Notes: a model not told the origin generated them from the letters alone. A stretch of DNA of 64,000 nt from Baekduia alba (GCF_028416635.1 NZ_CP114013.1:3286001-3350000), one strand, 5' to 3'. Counted from the stretch's first letter, positions 52,527 to 61,444 are shown. Translations and numbers: made by a program.

Positions 52527-53975
52527 ATGGCTCCGACGATGACCGCGCCGTCGCTGGCGGCGCTGCTCGGCGACGAGTGGCGGCGCCCGGGCCGCACGGC
52601 GCAGGCGCTGGCCGATGCGCTGCGCGGCATGGTGGTCGACGGGCGGCTGCCCGCTCGGACCCGGATCCCCAGCGAGCGCAGCCTCTCCGACGCGCTCGGG
52701 CTCAGCCGCGGCTCGGTGTCCCGCGCGTTCGACCGGCTGCGCGACGACGGCTACCTGGTCAGCGCGCGCGGCGCCGGAAGCTGGCTGACGCTCCCGCCCG
52801 GTGCGGGGCCGGCGGCGCCGCCCCGGCTCGCTGAGGACGGCGAAGTGGACCTCACCATCGGGGCGCTGCCCGCCCCCGACCCGCTGCTGGCCGACGCGGC
52901 GGCCCGCGCGACGGCCGCGCTGGCGCGCCACCTGCCGGGGCTCGGCTACGCGCCGGCGGGCCTCGGCGAGCTGCGCATGGCGGTCGCCGCGCGGCTGACG
53001 GCGCGCGGCCTGCCGACGACCGCCGACGAGGTCCTGATCACAGCGGGCGCCCAGCACGCGCTGCGGTTGGTCTTGGACCTGGTCGTCGGCCCGGGCGACC
53101 GCGTGCTCGTCGACGCGCCCGCCTACCCGCGGACGCTCATGGCGATCCGCGCCGCGCGGGCGCGCCCGGTCCCGGTCGCGCTGGCCGGCCGCGGTTGGGA
53201 CCCGGACGGCTGGGCCGCCGCCGCGCGCGTGGCGGCGCCGCGGCTGGCCGTGACCGTCCCGGACTTCCACCACCCCACCGGCCGCGTGATGCGCGCCGCC
53301 GAGCGCGAGGCCGTCGCGCTGACCTGCGCGCGCGCCGGCGCCGTCCTCGTCGTCGACGAGACGTGCGCGGAGCTGCGCCTCGACGGCCCGGCGCTGCCGC
53401 CGCCGCTCGGGGCGTTCGACCCGGGCGGCACGGTGATCACCGTCGGCTCGATGAGCAAGGCGGCGTGGGCCGGGCTGCGCATCGGCTGGATCCGCGCGAC
53501 CGCCCGGGCGGTCCGCGAGCTGGCGACCATCCGGACGGCGGTCGACATGGCCGGGCCGGTCCTCGAGCAGCTCGTAGCGGTCGAGTTGTTGGACAGCTGG
53601 GACGCCGTCCTGGCCTCGCGCCGCGCGCTGCTGCGCCTGCGCCGGGACGCCCTGCTCGCCGCGCTCGCCGAGCACGCGCCGTCGTGGTCCGTCGACCGCC
53701 CGCACGGCGGCATCAGCGCCTGGGCCCGCCTGCCGACCCCCGACGCGACCCACCTCGCCACCGCCGCGGCCGCCGCCGGGATCCTGCTCTCCCCCGGCCC
53801 CGCCTTCTCGGTCGACGGCACCTTCGAGCGCCACGTCCGCCTGCCGTTCACGCTGCCGCCGGACACGCTGCGCGACGCCGTCGGCCGCCTCGCGAAGCTG
53901 GCCCGCGAGCTCGGCACCGAGACGCGCGCCGCGCCGACGCCAGTCGCGCGCGACGCCGCGCTGAGCGCTGTCTAG
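52527..53975 (+). CDS. MocR-family regulator (GntR HTH + aminotransferase domain)
   Basis: The 482-residue fusion has an N-terminal GntR winged helix (IPSERSLSDALGLSRGSVSR, then AFDRLRDDGYL) and a PLP-dependent fold-type-I aminotransferase domain. The latter carries the PLP Lys in VGSMSKAAWAGLRIGW and an upstream VLVVDETCAELRLDG. MocR proteins sense PLP or amino compounds. Divergence from yczE over 60 bp matches the known YczR/YczE pairing, so it likely controls yczE. The stop shares a CTAG with the convergent kinase gene. Confidence 0.88.
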   Translation: MAPTMTAPSLAALLGDEWRRPGRTAQALADALRGMVVDGRLPARTRIPSERSLSDALGLSRGSVSRAFDRLRDDGYLVSARGAGSWLTLPPGAGPAAPPRLAEDGEVDLTIGALPAPDPLLADAAARATAALARHLPGLGYAPAGLGELRMAVAARLTARGLPTTADEVLITAGAQHALRLVLDLVVGPGDRVLVDAPAYPRTLMAIRAARARPVPVALAGRGWDPDGWAAAARVAAPRLAVTVPDFHHPTGRVMRAAEREAVALTCARAGAVLVVDETCAELRLDGPALPPPLGAFDPGGTVITVGSMSKAAWAGLRIGWIRATARAVRELATIRTAVDMAGPVLEQLVAVELLDSWDAVLASRRALLRLRRDALLAALAEHAPSWSVDRPHGGISAWARLPTPDATHLATAAAAAGILLSPGPAFSVDGTFERHVRLPFTLPPDTLRDAVGRLAKLARELGTETRAAPTPVARDAALSAV

Positions 53976-55462
53976 CTCGACGCCGCAGGCGTGACGTCGG
54001 TCGCCGCGCCTGGGCGCGAGGCCCCGTCGGCCGGAAGCGTCACCGTGAAGCGCGCGCCGCCGCCCGGCGCGTTCTCGGCCCGCACGTCGCCGTGGTGCTG
54101 GGCGACGATCCCGGCCACGATCGCCAGGCCGAGGCCGGAGCCCGCCTTGCCCTGCTTGCGCCCGGCCTCCGCACGCCAGAAGCGCTCGAACAGCGCGTCG
54201 TCCTCGTCGGTCGGCAGACCCGGGCCGTAGTCGCGGACCTCGAGCACCTTCGCGGCGCCCTCGTCGCGGACGTCGACCTCGATCGGCGTCCCGGGCGGCG
54301 TGTGGACGAGCCCGTTGCGCAGCAGGTTGGCCAGCACCTGGCGGAGCTGGTGCGGATCGCCCACGACGTGGCCGTCGCCGGCGTGGCGCAGATCGATCTC
54401 GCGGTCCGGCGCGGTCGCCCGCGCGTCGTCGACGGCGTCGCCGGCGAGCGTGGCCAGGTCGACGTCCTCGCGGATCAGGTCCCGCACCTCGTCCAGGCGC
54501 GCCAGCGTCAGCAGGTCCTCGACGAGCACGCCCATGCGCGCGGCCTCGGCCTCGATCCGGCTCATCGCCTTCTCGGTGCCCTCCTCGTCGCGCGCCGCGC
54601 CGATCCGGAACAGCTCCGCGTAGCCGCGGATCGACGCCAGCGGCGTGCGCAGCTCGTGCGACGCGTCGGCCAGGAACGTGCGCAGCCGGTCCTCGGACGC
54701 CTTCTGCTTGGCGAACGCGTCCTCCAGCCGGTCCAGCATGCGGTTCAGCGCGAGGCCGAGGCGGCCGACCTCGGTCCGCGGCTCGGCCGGCTCGACGCGC
54801 CGCGCCAGGTCGCCGCCGGCGATCGCGCCGGCGGTCACGCCGATGCGCTCCAGCGGCCGCAACCCGATCCGGACCAACCACCAGGCCAACGCGCCCAAGG
54901 CCAACAGGATGCCCGCGATGACCATGCCCTCGATGCGCAGCAGGCGGTGCAGCGTCGTCTCGGTCTCGGCCAGCGGCACCGCGGCGAAGCGCGTGGCGCC
55001 GCTGCGCAGCTTGACGCCGACCACGCGATAGGACTTGCCCGTGTTGGTGGCCTGCACCGTCTTGGGGCCGCCGGCCGTCATGCTCGCCGGGAACGCGGGC
55101 TGGTCCGCGGTCGAGTAGCAGCTGAAGCAGGTCGTCGTGTCGGTGCCGCTCGTGTCGCGGATCACCGACCACGTGCCGGCCGCCGGGCCGGGCCCGCGGT
55201 CGGCGGGCGGGCGGTTGTCGTCGTCGCCGTCGCTGGTCCCCGGCGGCAGCGCGCCCGCGTCGCCCTGGCCGTAGAGGCCACCGAGGCCCATGCCGCCCGC
55301 CGGGCCGCCGCGGCCGGTCCAGCGCACCGCCTGCGTGGCCTGGTCGTCGACCCGGCTCATCAGGAAGTGGCGCTGCTCGGCGTAGGTCACGCCGGCCAGA
55401 AGGAGCAGGCCGACCGCGGCGAGCGCCAGCAGACCTGCGACGAGCCGGGTGCGCAGCGACAT
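53972..55462 (-). CDS. Sensor histidine kinase
   Basis: The 496-residue membrane kinase has TM helices at ~8-26 and ~178-199, so residues ~27-177 form an outside sensor domain. That domain is Gly/Asp-rich with a CFSC motif at 112-115. Then come a HAMP domain, the H-box DASHELRTPLASI (His269), N-box VLANLLRNGLVH and the ATP lid GSGLGLAIVAGIV. It partners with the response regulator 6 bp upstream on the same strand. The CxxC pair could sense thiols or bind metal (inference). Confidence 0.92.
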   Translation of the reverse strand: MSLRTRLVAGLLALAAVGLLLLAGVTYAEQRHFLMSRVDDQATQAVRWTGRGGPAGGMGLGGLYGQGDAGALPPGTSDGDDDNRPPADRGPGPAAGTWSVIRDTSGTDTTTCFSCYSTADQPAFPASMTAGGPKTVQATNTGKSYRVVGVKLRSGATRFAAVPLAETETTLHRLLRIEGMVIAGILLALGALAWWLVRIGLRPLERIGVTAGAIAGGDLARRVEPAEPRTEVGRLGLALNRMLDRLEDAFAKQKASEDRLRTFLADASHELRTPLASIRGYAELFRIGAARDEEGTEKAMSRIEAEAARMGVLVEDLLTLARLDEVRDLIREDVDLATLAGDAVDDARATAPDREIDLRHAGDGHVVGDPHQLRQVLANLLRNGLVHTPPGTPIEVDVRDEGAAKVLEVRDYGPGLPTDEDDALFERFWRAEAGRKQGKAGSGLGLAIVAGIVAQHHGDVRAENAPGGGARFTVTLPADGASRPGAATDVTPAASS

Positions 55463-55468
55463 CTACAC

Positions 55469-56176
55469 CTACGCCCGCGGCGCGCGCAGCGCGTAGCCCA
55501 CGCCGCGCGCGGTGTGGATCAGCGGCGGCCCGTTCTTGTCGATCTTCTTGCGCAGGTACGAGATGTAGGTCTCGAGCACGCGGGCGTCGCCGCCGAAGTC
55601 GTAGTCCCACACCTGGTCCAGGATCTGGGCGCGTGTGAGCACGCGGCGCGGGTTGAGCATCAGGTACCGCAGCAGCCGGTACTCGGTCGCGGTCAGCTCG
55701 ATCAGCTCGCCGCCGCGGATGACCTCGCGCGTGTCCTCGTCGAGCTCGAGGTCCTCGAAGACCAGCCGCGACGTCTCGGGCTGCGTGAGGCCCGCGCGGC
55801 GCAGGATCGTCCGGATCCGCGCGACGAGCTCCTCGAGGCTGAACGGCTTGGTGACGTAGTCGTCGCCGCCCATCGTGAGCCCGCGCACCTTGTCCTCGGT
55901 GGCGTCGCGAGCGGTGAGGAAGATGATCGGGACCTGGACGCGCTCGGCGCTGAGCCGGCGGGCGATCTCGAAGCCCTCCATGTCGGGGAGCATGACGTCG
56001 AGGACGAGCAGGTCCGGCTTGAAGGTCGCCACGGCCTCCAGCGCGGTGCGGCCGTCGCCGGCGGACTCGACGGTGAAGCCCTGGAAGCGCAGGGCCATCG
56101 AGATCACGTCGGCGATGTTCGGCTCGTCGTCGACGACGAGCACGCGGTGGCTCTCGGGCGTGGCGGTGGCGGTCAT
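55469..56176 (-). CDS. OmpR-family response regulator
   Basis: The 235-residue protein has a receiver domain (HRVLVVDDEPNIAD, phosphorylated Asp in DLLVLDVMLPDM, VTKPFSLEELVARI) and an OmpR/PhoB winged helix (ELTATEYRLLRYLMLNPRRV, YISYLRKKIDKNG). The ATG at 56176 has GGAG 6 nt upstream; an adjacent GTG (56179) is less likely. It is paired with the kinase at 53972. Palindromes lie directly upstream (56200-56235), suggesting autoregulation. Confidence 0.94.
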   Translation of the reverse strand: MTATATPESHRVLVVDDEPNIADVISMALRFQGFTVESAGDGRTALEAVATFKPDLLVLDVMLPDMEGFEIARRLSAERVQVPIIFLTARDATEDKVRGLTMGGDDYVTKPFSLEELVARIRTILRRAGLTQPETSRLVFEDLELDEDTREVIRGGELIELTATEYRLLRYLMLNPRRVLTRAQILDQVWDYDFGGDARVLETYISYLRKKIDKNGPPLIHTARGVGYALRAPRA

Positions 56177-56199
56177 CACGCGCTCCAGTCTCGGCCCAC

Positions 56200-56235
56200 A
56201 ACCTCAGAGGTTCCTGGGAGAAGCCCCGGAACCTC
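56200..56235. promoter_or_regulatory. Dyads upstream of the response-regulator gene
   Basis: AACCTC-A-GAGGTT (56200-56212) overlaps GAGGTTCC-N13-GGAACCTC (56207-56214 and 56228-56235). It lies in the 98-bp gap between the response regulator and the small exported-protein gene. It could be an autoregulatory site or terminate the upstream gene. Confidence 0.45.
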
Positions 56236-56274
56236 CTGCGAGGTCGTGGTGGCGACTGCGAGACGCGACGAAGG

Positions 56275-56994
56275 CTAGCGCCAGTGCCGGCCGGGGCCCG
56301 CGGCGTGACCGGCCGGCGGGCCGCCGTCCTGGCCGCCCTTGGGCGGCGTGCGGGCGACGAGGTCGTCGAGGTGGTCGCCGAGGTCCTTCAGGACCTTGTC
56401 CCGCTGGGCGCTCGTGAGCTTCTTGTCGGTGACGGCCTGGTCGAGCTCCTTGGTCACGCCGGCGGTGATCGCCTGCTTGACGTCGTCCAGGCTCTTGCCC
56501 TGGTCCTTGGCGACGTCGGCGATCGACTTGCCGGCCTTCAGCTTGGTGACGAGGTCGTCGAGCTCGAGGCCGAGCGCGGAGGCCGCGGCGTCCAGCGCGC
56601 CGCCCGAGCCGAGCTTGAAGCCGAGGCCGCCGCGCGGGCCCCCGCGGCCGAAGCCGGGGTGCACGCCGCCCGGCCCGACCGCCGGACCGCCGAGCACCGC
56701 GCCGCTGTCGGCGCGGCGCTTCTTGATGGCGTCGGCCTGCTCCTGCGTGAGCTTGCCGTCCTTGACCTGCTGGTCGAGCTGGGCGTCCTCGGCCGCGCCG
56801 AGCGCGCCGCGCAGCGCGTCGGGCGTGACGTTCAGCCGCTTGGCGGCGTCGTCGATGACGGCCTGCTCGGCCTTCTTGTGGTCGTCGTCGCCGCTCGTGG
56901 CCGCGAGCGCGGCGCCGCCGCCGGCGCCGGCGGCCAGGACAGCGGCGGACACCAGGACGTAGCGCTTGATCCGCATGGGCATGCGCACGAACAT
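56275..56994 (-). CDS. Exported protein of unknown function beside the two-component system
   Basis: I do not recognise this 239-residue protein. It has a signal-type N-terminus (VLVSAAVLAAGAGGGAALAA). A helical segment (residues ~40-95) contains RLNVTPDALRGALGAAEDAQ and the QVKDGKLTQEQADAIKKR segment. A central Gly/Pro-rich stretch follows, then a second similar helical segment (DQAVTDKKLTSAQRDKVLKD) and a Gly/Pro tail. The two helical segments look like related repeats. It may be a cell-envelope target or accessory of the adjacent kinase/regulator (inference). ATG 56994 is used; 56982 and 56976 are alternatives. Confidence 0.7.
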   Translation of the reverse strand: MFVRMPMRIKRYVLVSAAVLAAGAGGGAALAATSGDDDHKKAEQAVIDDAAKRLNVTPDALRGALGAAEDAQLDQQVKDGKLTQEQADAIKKRRADSGAVLGGPAVGPGGVHPGFGRGGPRGGLGFKLGSGGALDAAASALGLELDDLVTKLKAGKSIADVAKDQGKSLDDVKQAITAGVTKELDQAVTDKKLTSAQRDKVLKDLGDHLDDLVARTPPKGGQDGGPPAGHAAGPGRHWR

Positions 56995-57040
56995 CCCAGA
57001 GGAGGCTTAACGCAGCCTGAGAGTTCGGTTGGGCCGCCGT

Positions 57041-58720
57041 CTACCCGAACGTGAAGGCGTAGGCCGAGGTGCCGCGGGAGAACGTGAGCGCGATCGTGTG
57101 CCGGGCGGTGTGCCCGAAGTCGGCGAGCGTGTAGAGGCGCTGGTGGTCGACCGTCACGCGCTTGGTGCGCCGGCCGTCGACCGCGACGTCCACCGTGCCC
57201 GTCCGCCCGCCGGGCGGCGGGCTCAGCACGAGGTAGACGAAGCGCCCCTGGACGGTGGCCCTGAGCGCGGCGTCCGCCCCGGCGGTGGCGGGCTCGTCGC
57301 CGATCGTCCACGTGCCGCCGAGCGCGAAGCCGTTGAGCGGCGGCCTGGCGCGCGGCGTGCCGTAGTCGTGCGTGCCCTTGGTCGGCGGCGTGCCGACGAA
57401 GCCCTGGGCGCGCGCGGTGCCGACGTAGGTCTCCGGCGTCGCCTCCGTGCCCACGGGCGTGACGTCCTTCGGCTTGGCCCGCGCGGCGGTGACCGCGCTG
57501 CCGCGCTCGGCCAGGAGCGCCCGGATCGCGGCCTCGGTCGTTTCGTAGTCGCCCTCGCCGAAGTGCGTCTCGCGCACCTCGCCCTTGGCGTCGATCAGGT
57601 ACTCGGCGGGCCAGTACTGGTTGCCCCAGGCGTTCCAGGTGGACAAGTTGTTGTCCTGGACGACGGGGTACTTGATGTTGTTGGTCGCGATCGCGCGCTG
57701 CACGTTGCCCGCGTCGTGCTCGAAGGCGAACTCGGGCGCGTGGATCCCCACGACGGTGAGGCCCTGTGCGCGGTAGCGCTGGTCCCACGCCTCCAGGTAG
57801 GGCAGCGCGCGCAGGCAGTTGATGCAGGTGTAGGTCCAGAAGTCGATCAGGACGACGCGGCCCTTGAGCCGGTCCAGCGACAGCGGCGCGGAGTTGAACC
57901 AGCGCTGGGTGTCGACGAAGTCGGGCGCGTGGCCGAGGTCGGGCAGATCGGCCTTGTTGGAGGACTTGGCCGGCGTCGCGAACTTCGGCTTGGTGTGGTG
58001 CAGGTCGCCGAGGCGCCCCTGGACCGAGCCGGACTTCTCCAGCCCCGCGGTCAAGGTGATGTCGTCGGTGTGGCGGGCCAGCGCGGTCTCGAAGTCCATG
58101 TCGAGGCCGGCGGCGAACGCGACCGCGGTGACCAGCAGGATCGCGCCGAGCGCCCGCTGGACGCGCAGCGGGCCGGCGCGCCGGATCGGCTCCAGGACGC
58201 GGCGGCCGCCGAGCGCGATCGCGGCAAGGACCGCGGCGCTGCCTGCGGTGTAGGCCAGCGCGACCGCGAACGTGCGGCCGGTGACCGCCGAGACCGAGGC
58301 GACGGCCGCCAGCACCGGGCCGGCGCACGGCGCGTAGACGAAGCCGAGCGCCGCGCCGACGAGCAGGCCCGAGGCGAAGCCATCGCCCTTGGTCCTGGGC
58401 GCGAGGCGCGACAGCGCGGCCAGCGGGCGCTCCAGCCGGTCGGCGAGGCTCGGCGCGAGCGCGGCGAGGCCCGCGATCACGAGGACCGCGATGCCCGCGT
58501 CGCGCAGCGTGTTGCCGCCGAGGCCGACGTGGCGCAGCAGCTCGCCGCCGCCGACGATCGACAGCAGGAAGGTGACCGAGAGGCCCAGGACGATCGCCAG
58601 CGGCCGGCGCCGGCCGCCCGCCGCGCCGGCCGAGAGCAGCGCCGGAAGGACCGGGAGCGCGCACGGGCTGAGCGCGGTGCCGGCGCCGACCAGCGCGCTG
58701 ATGAGCAGCAGGATCACCAT
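57041..58720 (-). CDS. dipZ: DipZ-like CcdA-thioredoxin fusion
   Basis: The 559-residue protein has an N-terminal CcdA-type membrane domain of six helices with paired Cys (TALSPCALPVLP and GFVYAPCAGPVL). An outside TlpA-like thioredoxin domain with active site WTYTCINCLRALP follows, then a C-terminal beta domain (FALGGTWTIGDEPATAGADA) as in mycobacterial DipZ. It passes reducing power from the cytosol to outside thiols, for example for cytochrome c or envelope protein folding. The start is ATG 58720, where the CcdA helix begins; a longer upstream frame is a shadow. Confidence 0.92.
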   Translation of the reverse strand: MVILLLISALVGAGTALSPCALPVLPALLSAGAAGGRRRPLAIVLGLSVTFLLSIVGGGELLRHVGLGGNTLRDAGIAVLVIAGLAALAPSLADRLERPLAALSRLAPRTKGDGFASGLLVGAALGFVYAPCAGPVLAAVASVSAVTGRTFAVALAYTAGSAAVLAAIALGGRRVLEPIRRAGPLRVQRALGAILLVTAVAFAAGLDMDFETALARHTDDITLTAGLEKSGSVQGRLGDLHHTKPKFATPAKSSNKADLPDLGHAPDFVDTQRWFNSAPLSLDRLKGRVVLIDFWTYTCINCLRALPYLEAWDQRYRAQGLTVVGIHAPEFAFEHDAGNVQRAIATNNIKYPVVQDNNLSTWNAWGNQYWPAEYLIDAKGEVRETHFGEGDYETTEAAIRALLAERGSAVTAARAKPKDVTPVGTEATPETYVGTARAQGFVGTPPTKGTHDYGTPRARPPLNGFALGGTWTIGDEPATAGADAALRATVQGRFVYLVLSPPPGGRTGTVDVAVDGRRTKRVTVDHQRLYTLADFGHTARHTIALTFSRGTSAYAFTFG

Positions 58721-58823
58721 CGTGTCGACGGGATGAAAGCGCGCACGCCGGCCGGTCTGCGCCGATGGCCCACGCGTTACGCGCTGGCGCGCCAGGTTCG
58801 CGTGTGGATAGGGTCGGCCGGTC

Positions 58824-60539
58824 ATGGACGTCGCCCTCGCTCCGGCGGGGTCCGTCGTCGCCCCCACGAAGCTGTGCGTCCCCGACGGCGACGGCGCATC
58901 CCCACCGCCCCGGCGCGCATACGCGCCGGGACGCCTCCAGGCGGCCTCCACGGCACGCTTGGCGCTGGTCGACGGGCGGGGCGCGCGGGCGCTCGCGGCC
59001 GGCGACGGCCGGCCGGTCGCCTGGCTGGCGCTGGACCCCGAGGACGCGGACCCGGTGCGGCTCTGGCGCTGCGCGATCGCCGCGCTGCGCGTGCTGCGGC
59101 CCGGATTCGGCGTCGACGCCGAGGCGATGCTCGCGGCCGGCCCGGCGGCGCTGACCGACGCGGTCGTCCCGCTCGTCGCCGCCGAGGCCGCGACGCTCCC
59201 GGAGGCGATCATGGTGGTGCTGGACCGCTGCGGCGCGCTGGGCGAGCGCGCCGCCGAGGCGCTGCCGTCGCTGACGACCTGGCTGGCCCGCGCGCCGGAG
59301 GGCTCGCTCCTGGTCGTCGCCGACGCGCCACCCGCGGTGGCCGCCGCGCTCCGCGACGCGGCCGGCGAGCACGCCACGCTGGCGCTCGACGGGACGGTCG
59401 CCGAGGCCGACGCCGGCGCCACGCCGCGCACCGCGGGCACGCCGTCGGCTCGCTTCGACGGCGCGCTGGCCGCCCGCGAGCCCGCCACCGCGGCGGCGAT
59501 CGTCGCGGCGGTCTGGCCGGCTACGCTGGCACGCGGTGAGCAGGCGACGGTGCAGGCGTGGCTGCATGAGCTGCCGCCGAAGGTCGCCGCCGCCGAGCCC
59601 GACCTGTTCCTCGTCCGCCTCTGGGCCACCCTCGAACGCGGAGCGCTGAGCACGGCTGAGCGCCAGCTCGCCGAGCCGCGGGTCGCGCCCGAGCTGCGGG
59701 CGCGCGGCCGGCTCCTGCACGCCAACGACGCGCTCAGGCGCGGCGACCTCCCCGCGCTCGCCGCCCGGATCGAGGCCGCGGCCCAGGACGATCCCGCCGA
59801 CGGCTACTGGCACACGGCCGACGCGCTGCTGCGCGCGCACGAGGCGCTCTGGCGCGGGCACCCGCGCGTCGCGCACCGCCACTTCGCGCGCGCCGCCGGC
59901 CTCGCGCACCGGCACGGCGACCGCTATGCCTTGACCGCCGCGCTCGGCTACCTCGCGCTGCTGGCGGCCGAGGGCGGCGACGACGACGCGGCCCGCCGCC
60001 GGCTCGGCCGCCTCGAAGACCTCGCCGACGCCGACCCGGCCGTCGCCGAGCATCCGGTCGCGATCGGCGGCGCGCTCGCCGAAGGCCGGCTCCTGGAGCT
60101 GGCTGGCGCGCTGGAGTCCTCCGTCGCGCCGCTGGGCCGCGCCATCGCGCTCGCCCGGCGCGGCGGCTCGCGCTTCGAGCGCGCCGAGCCGCGGCTCAGA
60201 CTCGGCGCGGTGCACCGCGCGTGCCAGCGCCCGGAGCTCGCCGACGTCCTCGAGGCCGAAGCGCTGGAGATCCTCGCCGGCTGCCCGGCCACGGGCGGCC
60301 GCCTCGCCGGTCGGGCCACGGCGGTCGCGCCGGCCACGGCGCGCCGCGACGCGCTGTCGCCGTCCGAGCGCGCCGTCCTGCGGATGCTGCCCTCGGGCCT
60401 CTCGCAGCGCGAGATCGGCGCTGGGCTGTTCCTGTCGGTCAACACCGTCAAGACGCACTGCCGCAACATCTACACCAAGCTCGGCGCCCAGTCACGCGAC
60501 GAGGCCGTGGCACGCGCGCACCAGCAGGGCCTGCTGTAG
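58824..60539 (+). CDS. MalT-like LuxR-family regulator with degenerate NTPase
   Basis: The 571-residue protein has a C-terminal LuxR HTH (LSPSERAVLRMLPSGLSQRE, then FLSVNTVKTHCRNIYTKLG) and an Ala/Arg-rich helical-repeat middle typical of MalT-type regulators. At the N-terminus, VAWLALDPEDADPVRLWRCA aligns with the usual post-Walker segment. However, the expected GxxxxGKT is replaced by VDGRGARALAAGDG, so ATP binding is doubtful. It lies 103 bp from the divergent dipZ and precedes the lone receiver gene. Confidence 0.83.
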   Translation: MDVALAPAGSVVAPTKLCVPDGDGASPPPRRAYAPGRLQAASTARLALVDGRGARALAAGDGRPVAWLALDPEDADPVRLWRCAIAALRVLRPGFGVDAEAMLAAGPAALTDAVVPLVAAEAATLPEAIMVVLDRCGALGERAAEALPSLTTWLARAPEGSLLVVADAPPAVAAALRDAAGEHATLALDGTVAEADAGATPRTAGTPSARFDGALAAREPATAAAIVAAVWPATLARGEQATVQAWLHELPPKVAAAEPDLFLVRLWATLERGALSTAERQLAEPRVAPELRARGRLLHANDALRRGDLPALAARIEAAAQDDPADGYWHTADALLRAHEALWRGHPRVAHRHFARAAGLAHRHGDRYALTAALGYLALLAAEGGDDDAARRRLGRLEDLADADPAVAEHPVAIGGALAEGRLLELAGALESSVAPLGRAIALARRGGSRFERAEPRLRLGAVHRACQRPELADVLEAEALEILAGCPATGGRLAGRATAVAPATARRDALSPSERAVLRMLPSGLSQREIGAGLFLSVNTVKTHCRNIYTKLGAQSRDEAVARAHQQGLL

Positions 60540-60551
60540 GCCGTCCGAAAC

Positions 60552-60580
60552 TTGACGCGCGGTACCTCTCGCGTCGATAT
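60552..60580 (+). promoter_or_regulatory. Candidate promoter of the lone receiver gene
   Basis: TTGACG (60552-60557) and CGATAT (60575-60580) are separated by 17 nt in the 117-bp gap after the LuxR gene. This would give a leader of about 70 nt to the receiver ATG at 60657. Visual match only. Confidence 0.4.
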
Positions 60581-60656
60581 CCGGACACCCACGGAGCAAA
60601 AGGGGGTTAGCCGCACGTTGGAAACCCGCGCCGATGGGCACGCTTGAGGTGTGCCC

Positions 60657-61001
60657 ATGAAGGTCCTCATCGTCGACGATCACCCGAGCTTCCGCTCGGC
60701 GGCCCGCCTGCTCCTCGAGCACGAGGGCTTCGAGGTCATCGGCGAGGCCGAGGACGGGGCGAGCGGCCTCGCGGCCGCCTCCGAGCTCTCGCCCGACGTC
60801 GTCCTCCTGGACATCAACCTGCCCGACTTCGACGGCTTCGACGTCGCGTCGCGCATCTGCCTCGACCACGCGGCGCCCAAGGTCGTCCTGACCTCGAGCC
60901 GCGACTCGCGCGAGTTCGGCCCGCTCGTCGGCCGCAGCGGCGCCAAGGGCTTCGTCCCCAAGGGCGAGCTGTCGGCCGAGCGCATCTGCGCGCTGCTCTA
61001 G
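60657..61001 (+). CDS. Single-domain response regulator (receiver only)
   Basis: The 114-residue protein is a stand-alone receiver: MKVLIVDDHPSFRSA, the phosphorylatable Asp in VVLLDINLPDFDGFDV, TSS in VVLTSSRDSREF and the conserved Lys in KGFVPKGEL. It has no output domain, so it acts by protein interaction or as a phosphate sink. ATG 60657 has GAGG 7 nt upstream; a GTG at 60651 is too close to it. No kinase is adjacent. The next gene is a convergent GAF-like protein. Confidence 0.9.
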   Translation: MKVLIVDDHPSFRSAARLLLEHEGFEVIGEAEDGASGLAAASELSPDVVLLDINLPDFDGFDVASRICLDHAAPKVVLTSSRDSREFGPLVGRSGAKGFVPKGELSAERICALL

Positions 61002-61036
61002 CGGCGCGCTGCCCCGCGTCGCGTTCGCCGCCCGCC

Positions 61037-61444
61037 TCAGCGAGCGCCGCCAACGCGCCGGTGGACCTGAACCTGCGCCCACGCGAGCGCCACGAGCGCG
61101 TCGGCGGCGGCGCGCCCGGCCACCAGCGGCTGGCCACCGATCACGACCAGCGCCCCCATGCGCCCGTCGACGAACGGCACCGGGACGCCGAGGAACGCCG
61201 CGTCGGCCAACGGCCCGGGCGCCTCGCCGAGCACCACGACCGCCAGCTCGGCGTTGATCGCGACGCCGGCGGTGCGCAGCGCGAGCGCGTCTGCCGCCTC
61301 GGGCACGGCGCCGCCGTCGCTGCCGGTCAGCCGCAGGCGCGCGTGCGGCGCGACCGACGCGAACACCCAGGCGCGTTGCGCGCCGGTGGCGTCGCGAGCG
61401 GCCCGCGCCACTGCCCCACCGACGTAGGACGCGTGTCGTTGCAC
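61037..61444 (-). CDS. GAF-like small protein
   Basis: The 135-residue protein has the alternating strand/helix pattern of a GAF or related sensor domain (AWVFASVAPHARLRLTGSDG, AFLGVPVPFVDGRMGALVVI). It has no enzymatic motif and no membrane segment. It is convergent with the lone receiver at 60657, which suggests, but does not show, a signalling partnership. The family call is by pattern only, and it could be an unrelated small domain. Confidence 0.55.
   Translation of the reverse strand: MQRHASYVGGAVARAARDATGAQRAWVFASVAPHARLRLTGSDGGAVPEAADALALRTAGVAINAELAVVVLGEAPGPLADAAFLGVPVPFVDGRMGALVVIGGQPLVAGRAAADALVALAWAQVQVHRRVGGAR

Noticed and set aside
51843-56201. Very long minus-strand open frame of about 1450 codons
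   Set aside because: It crosses the yczE, MocR, kinase and regulator genes in a shadow frame with Arg/Ala/Gly-rich low-complexity translation. High GC at third positions removes stops, so it is not a gene except for its yczE-like end.
56832-60458. Minus-strand open frame of about 1200 codons across dipZ and the LuxR gene
   Set aside because: Composition is Arg/Gly/Pro-rich without any domain, while the other frames encode well-conserved DipZ and LuxR proteins.
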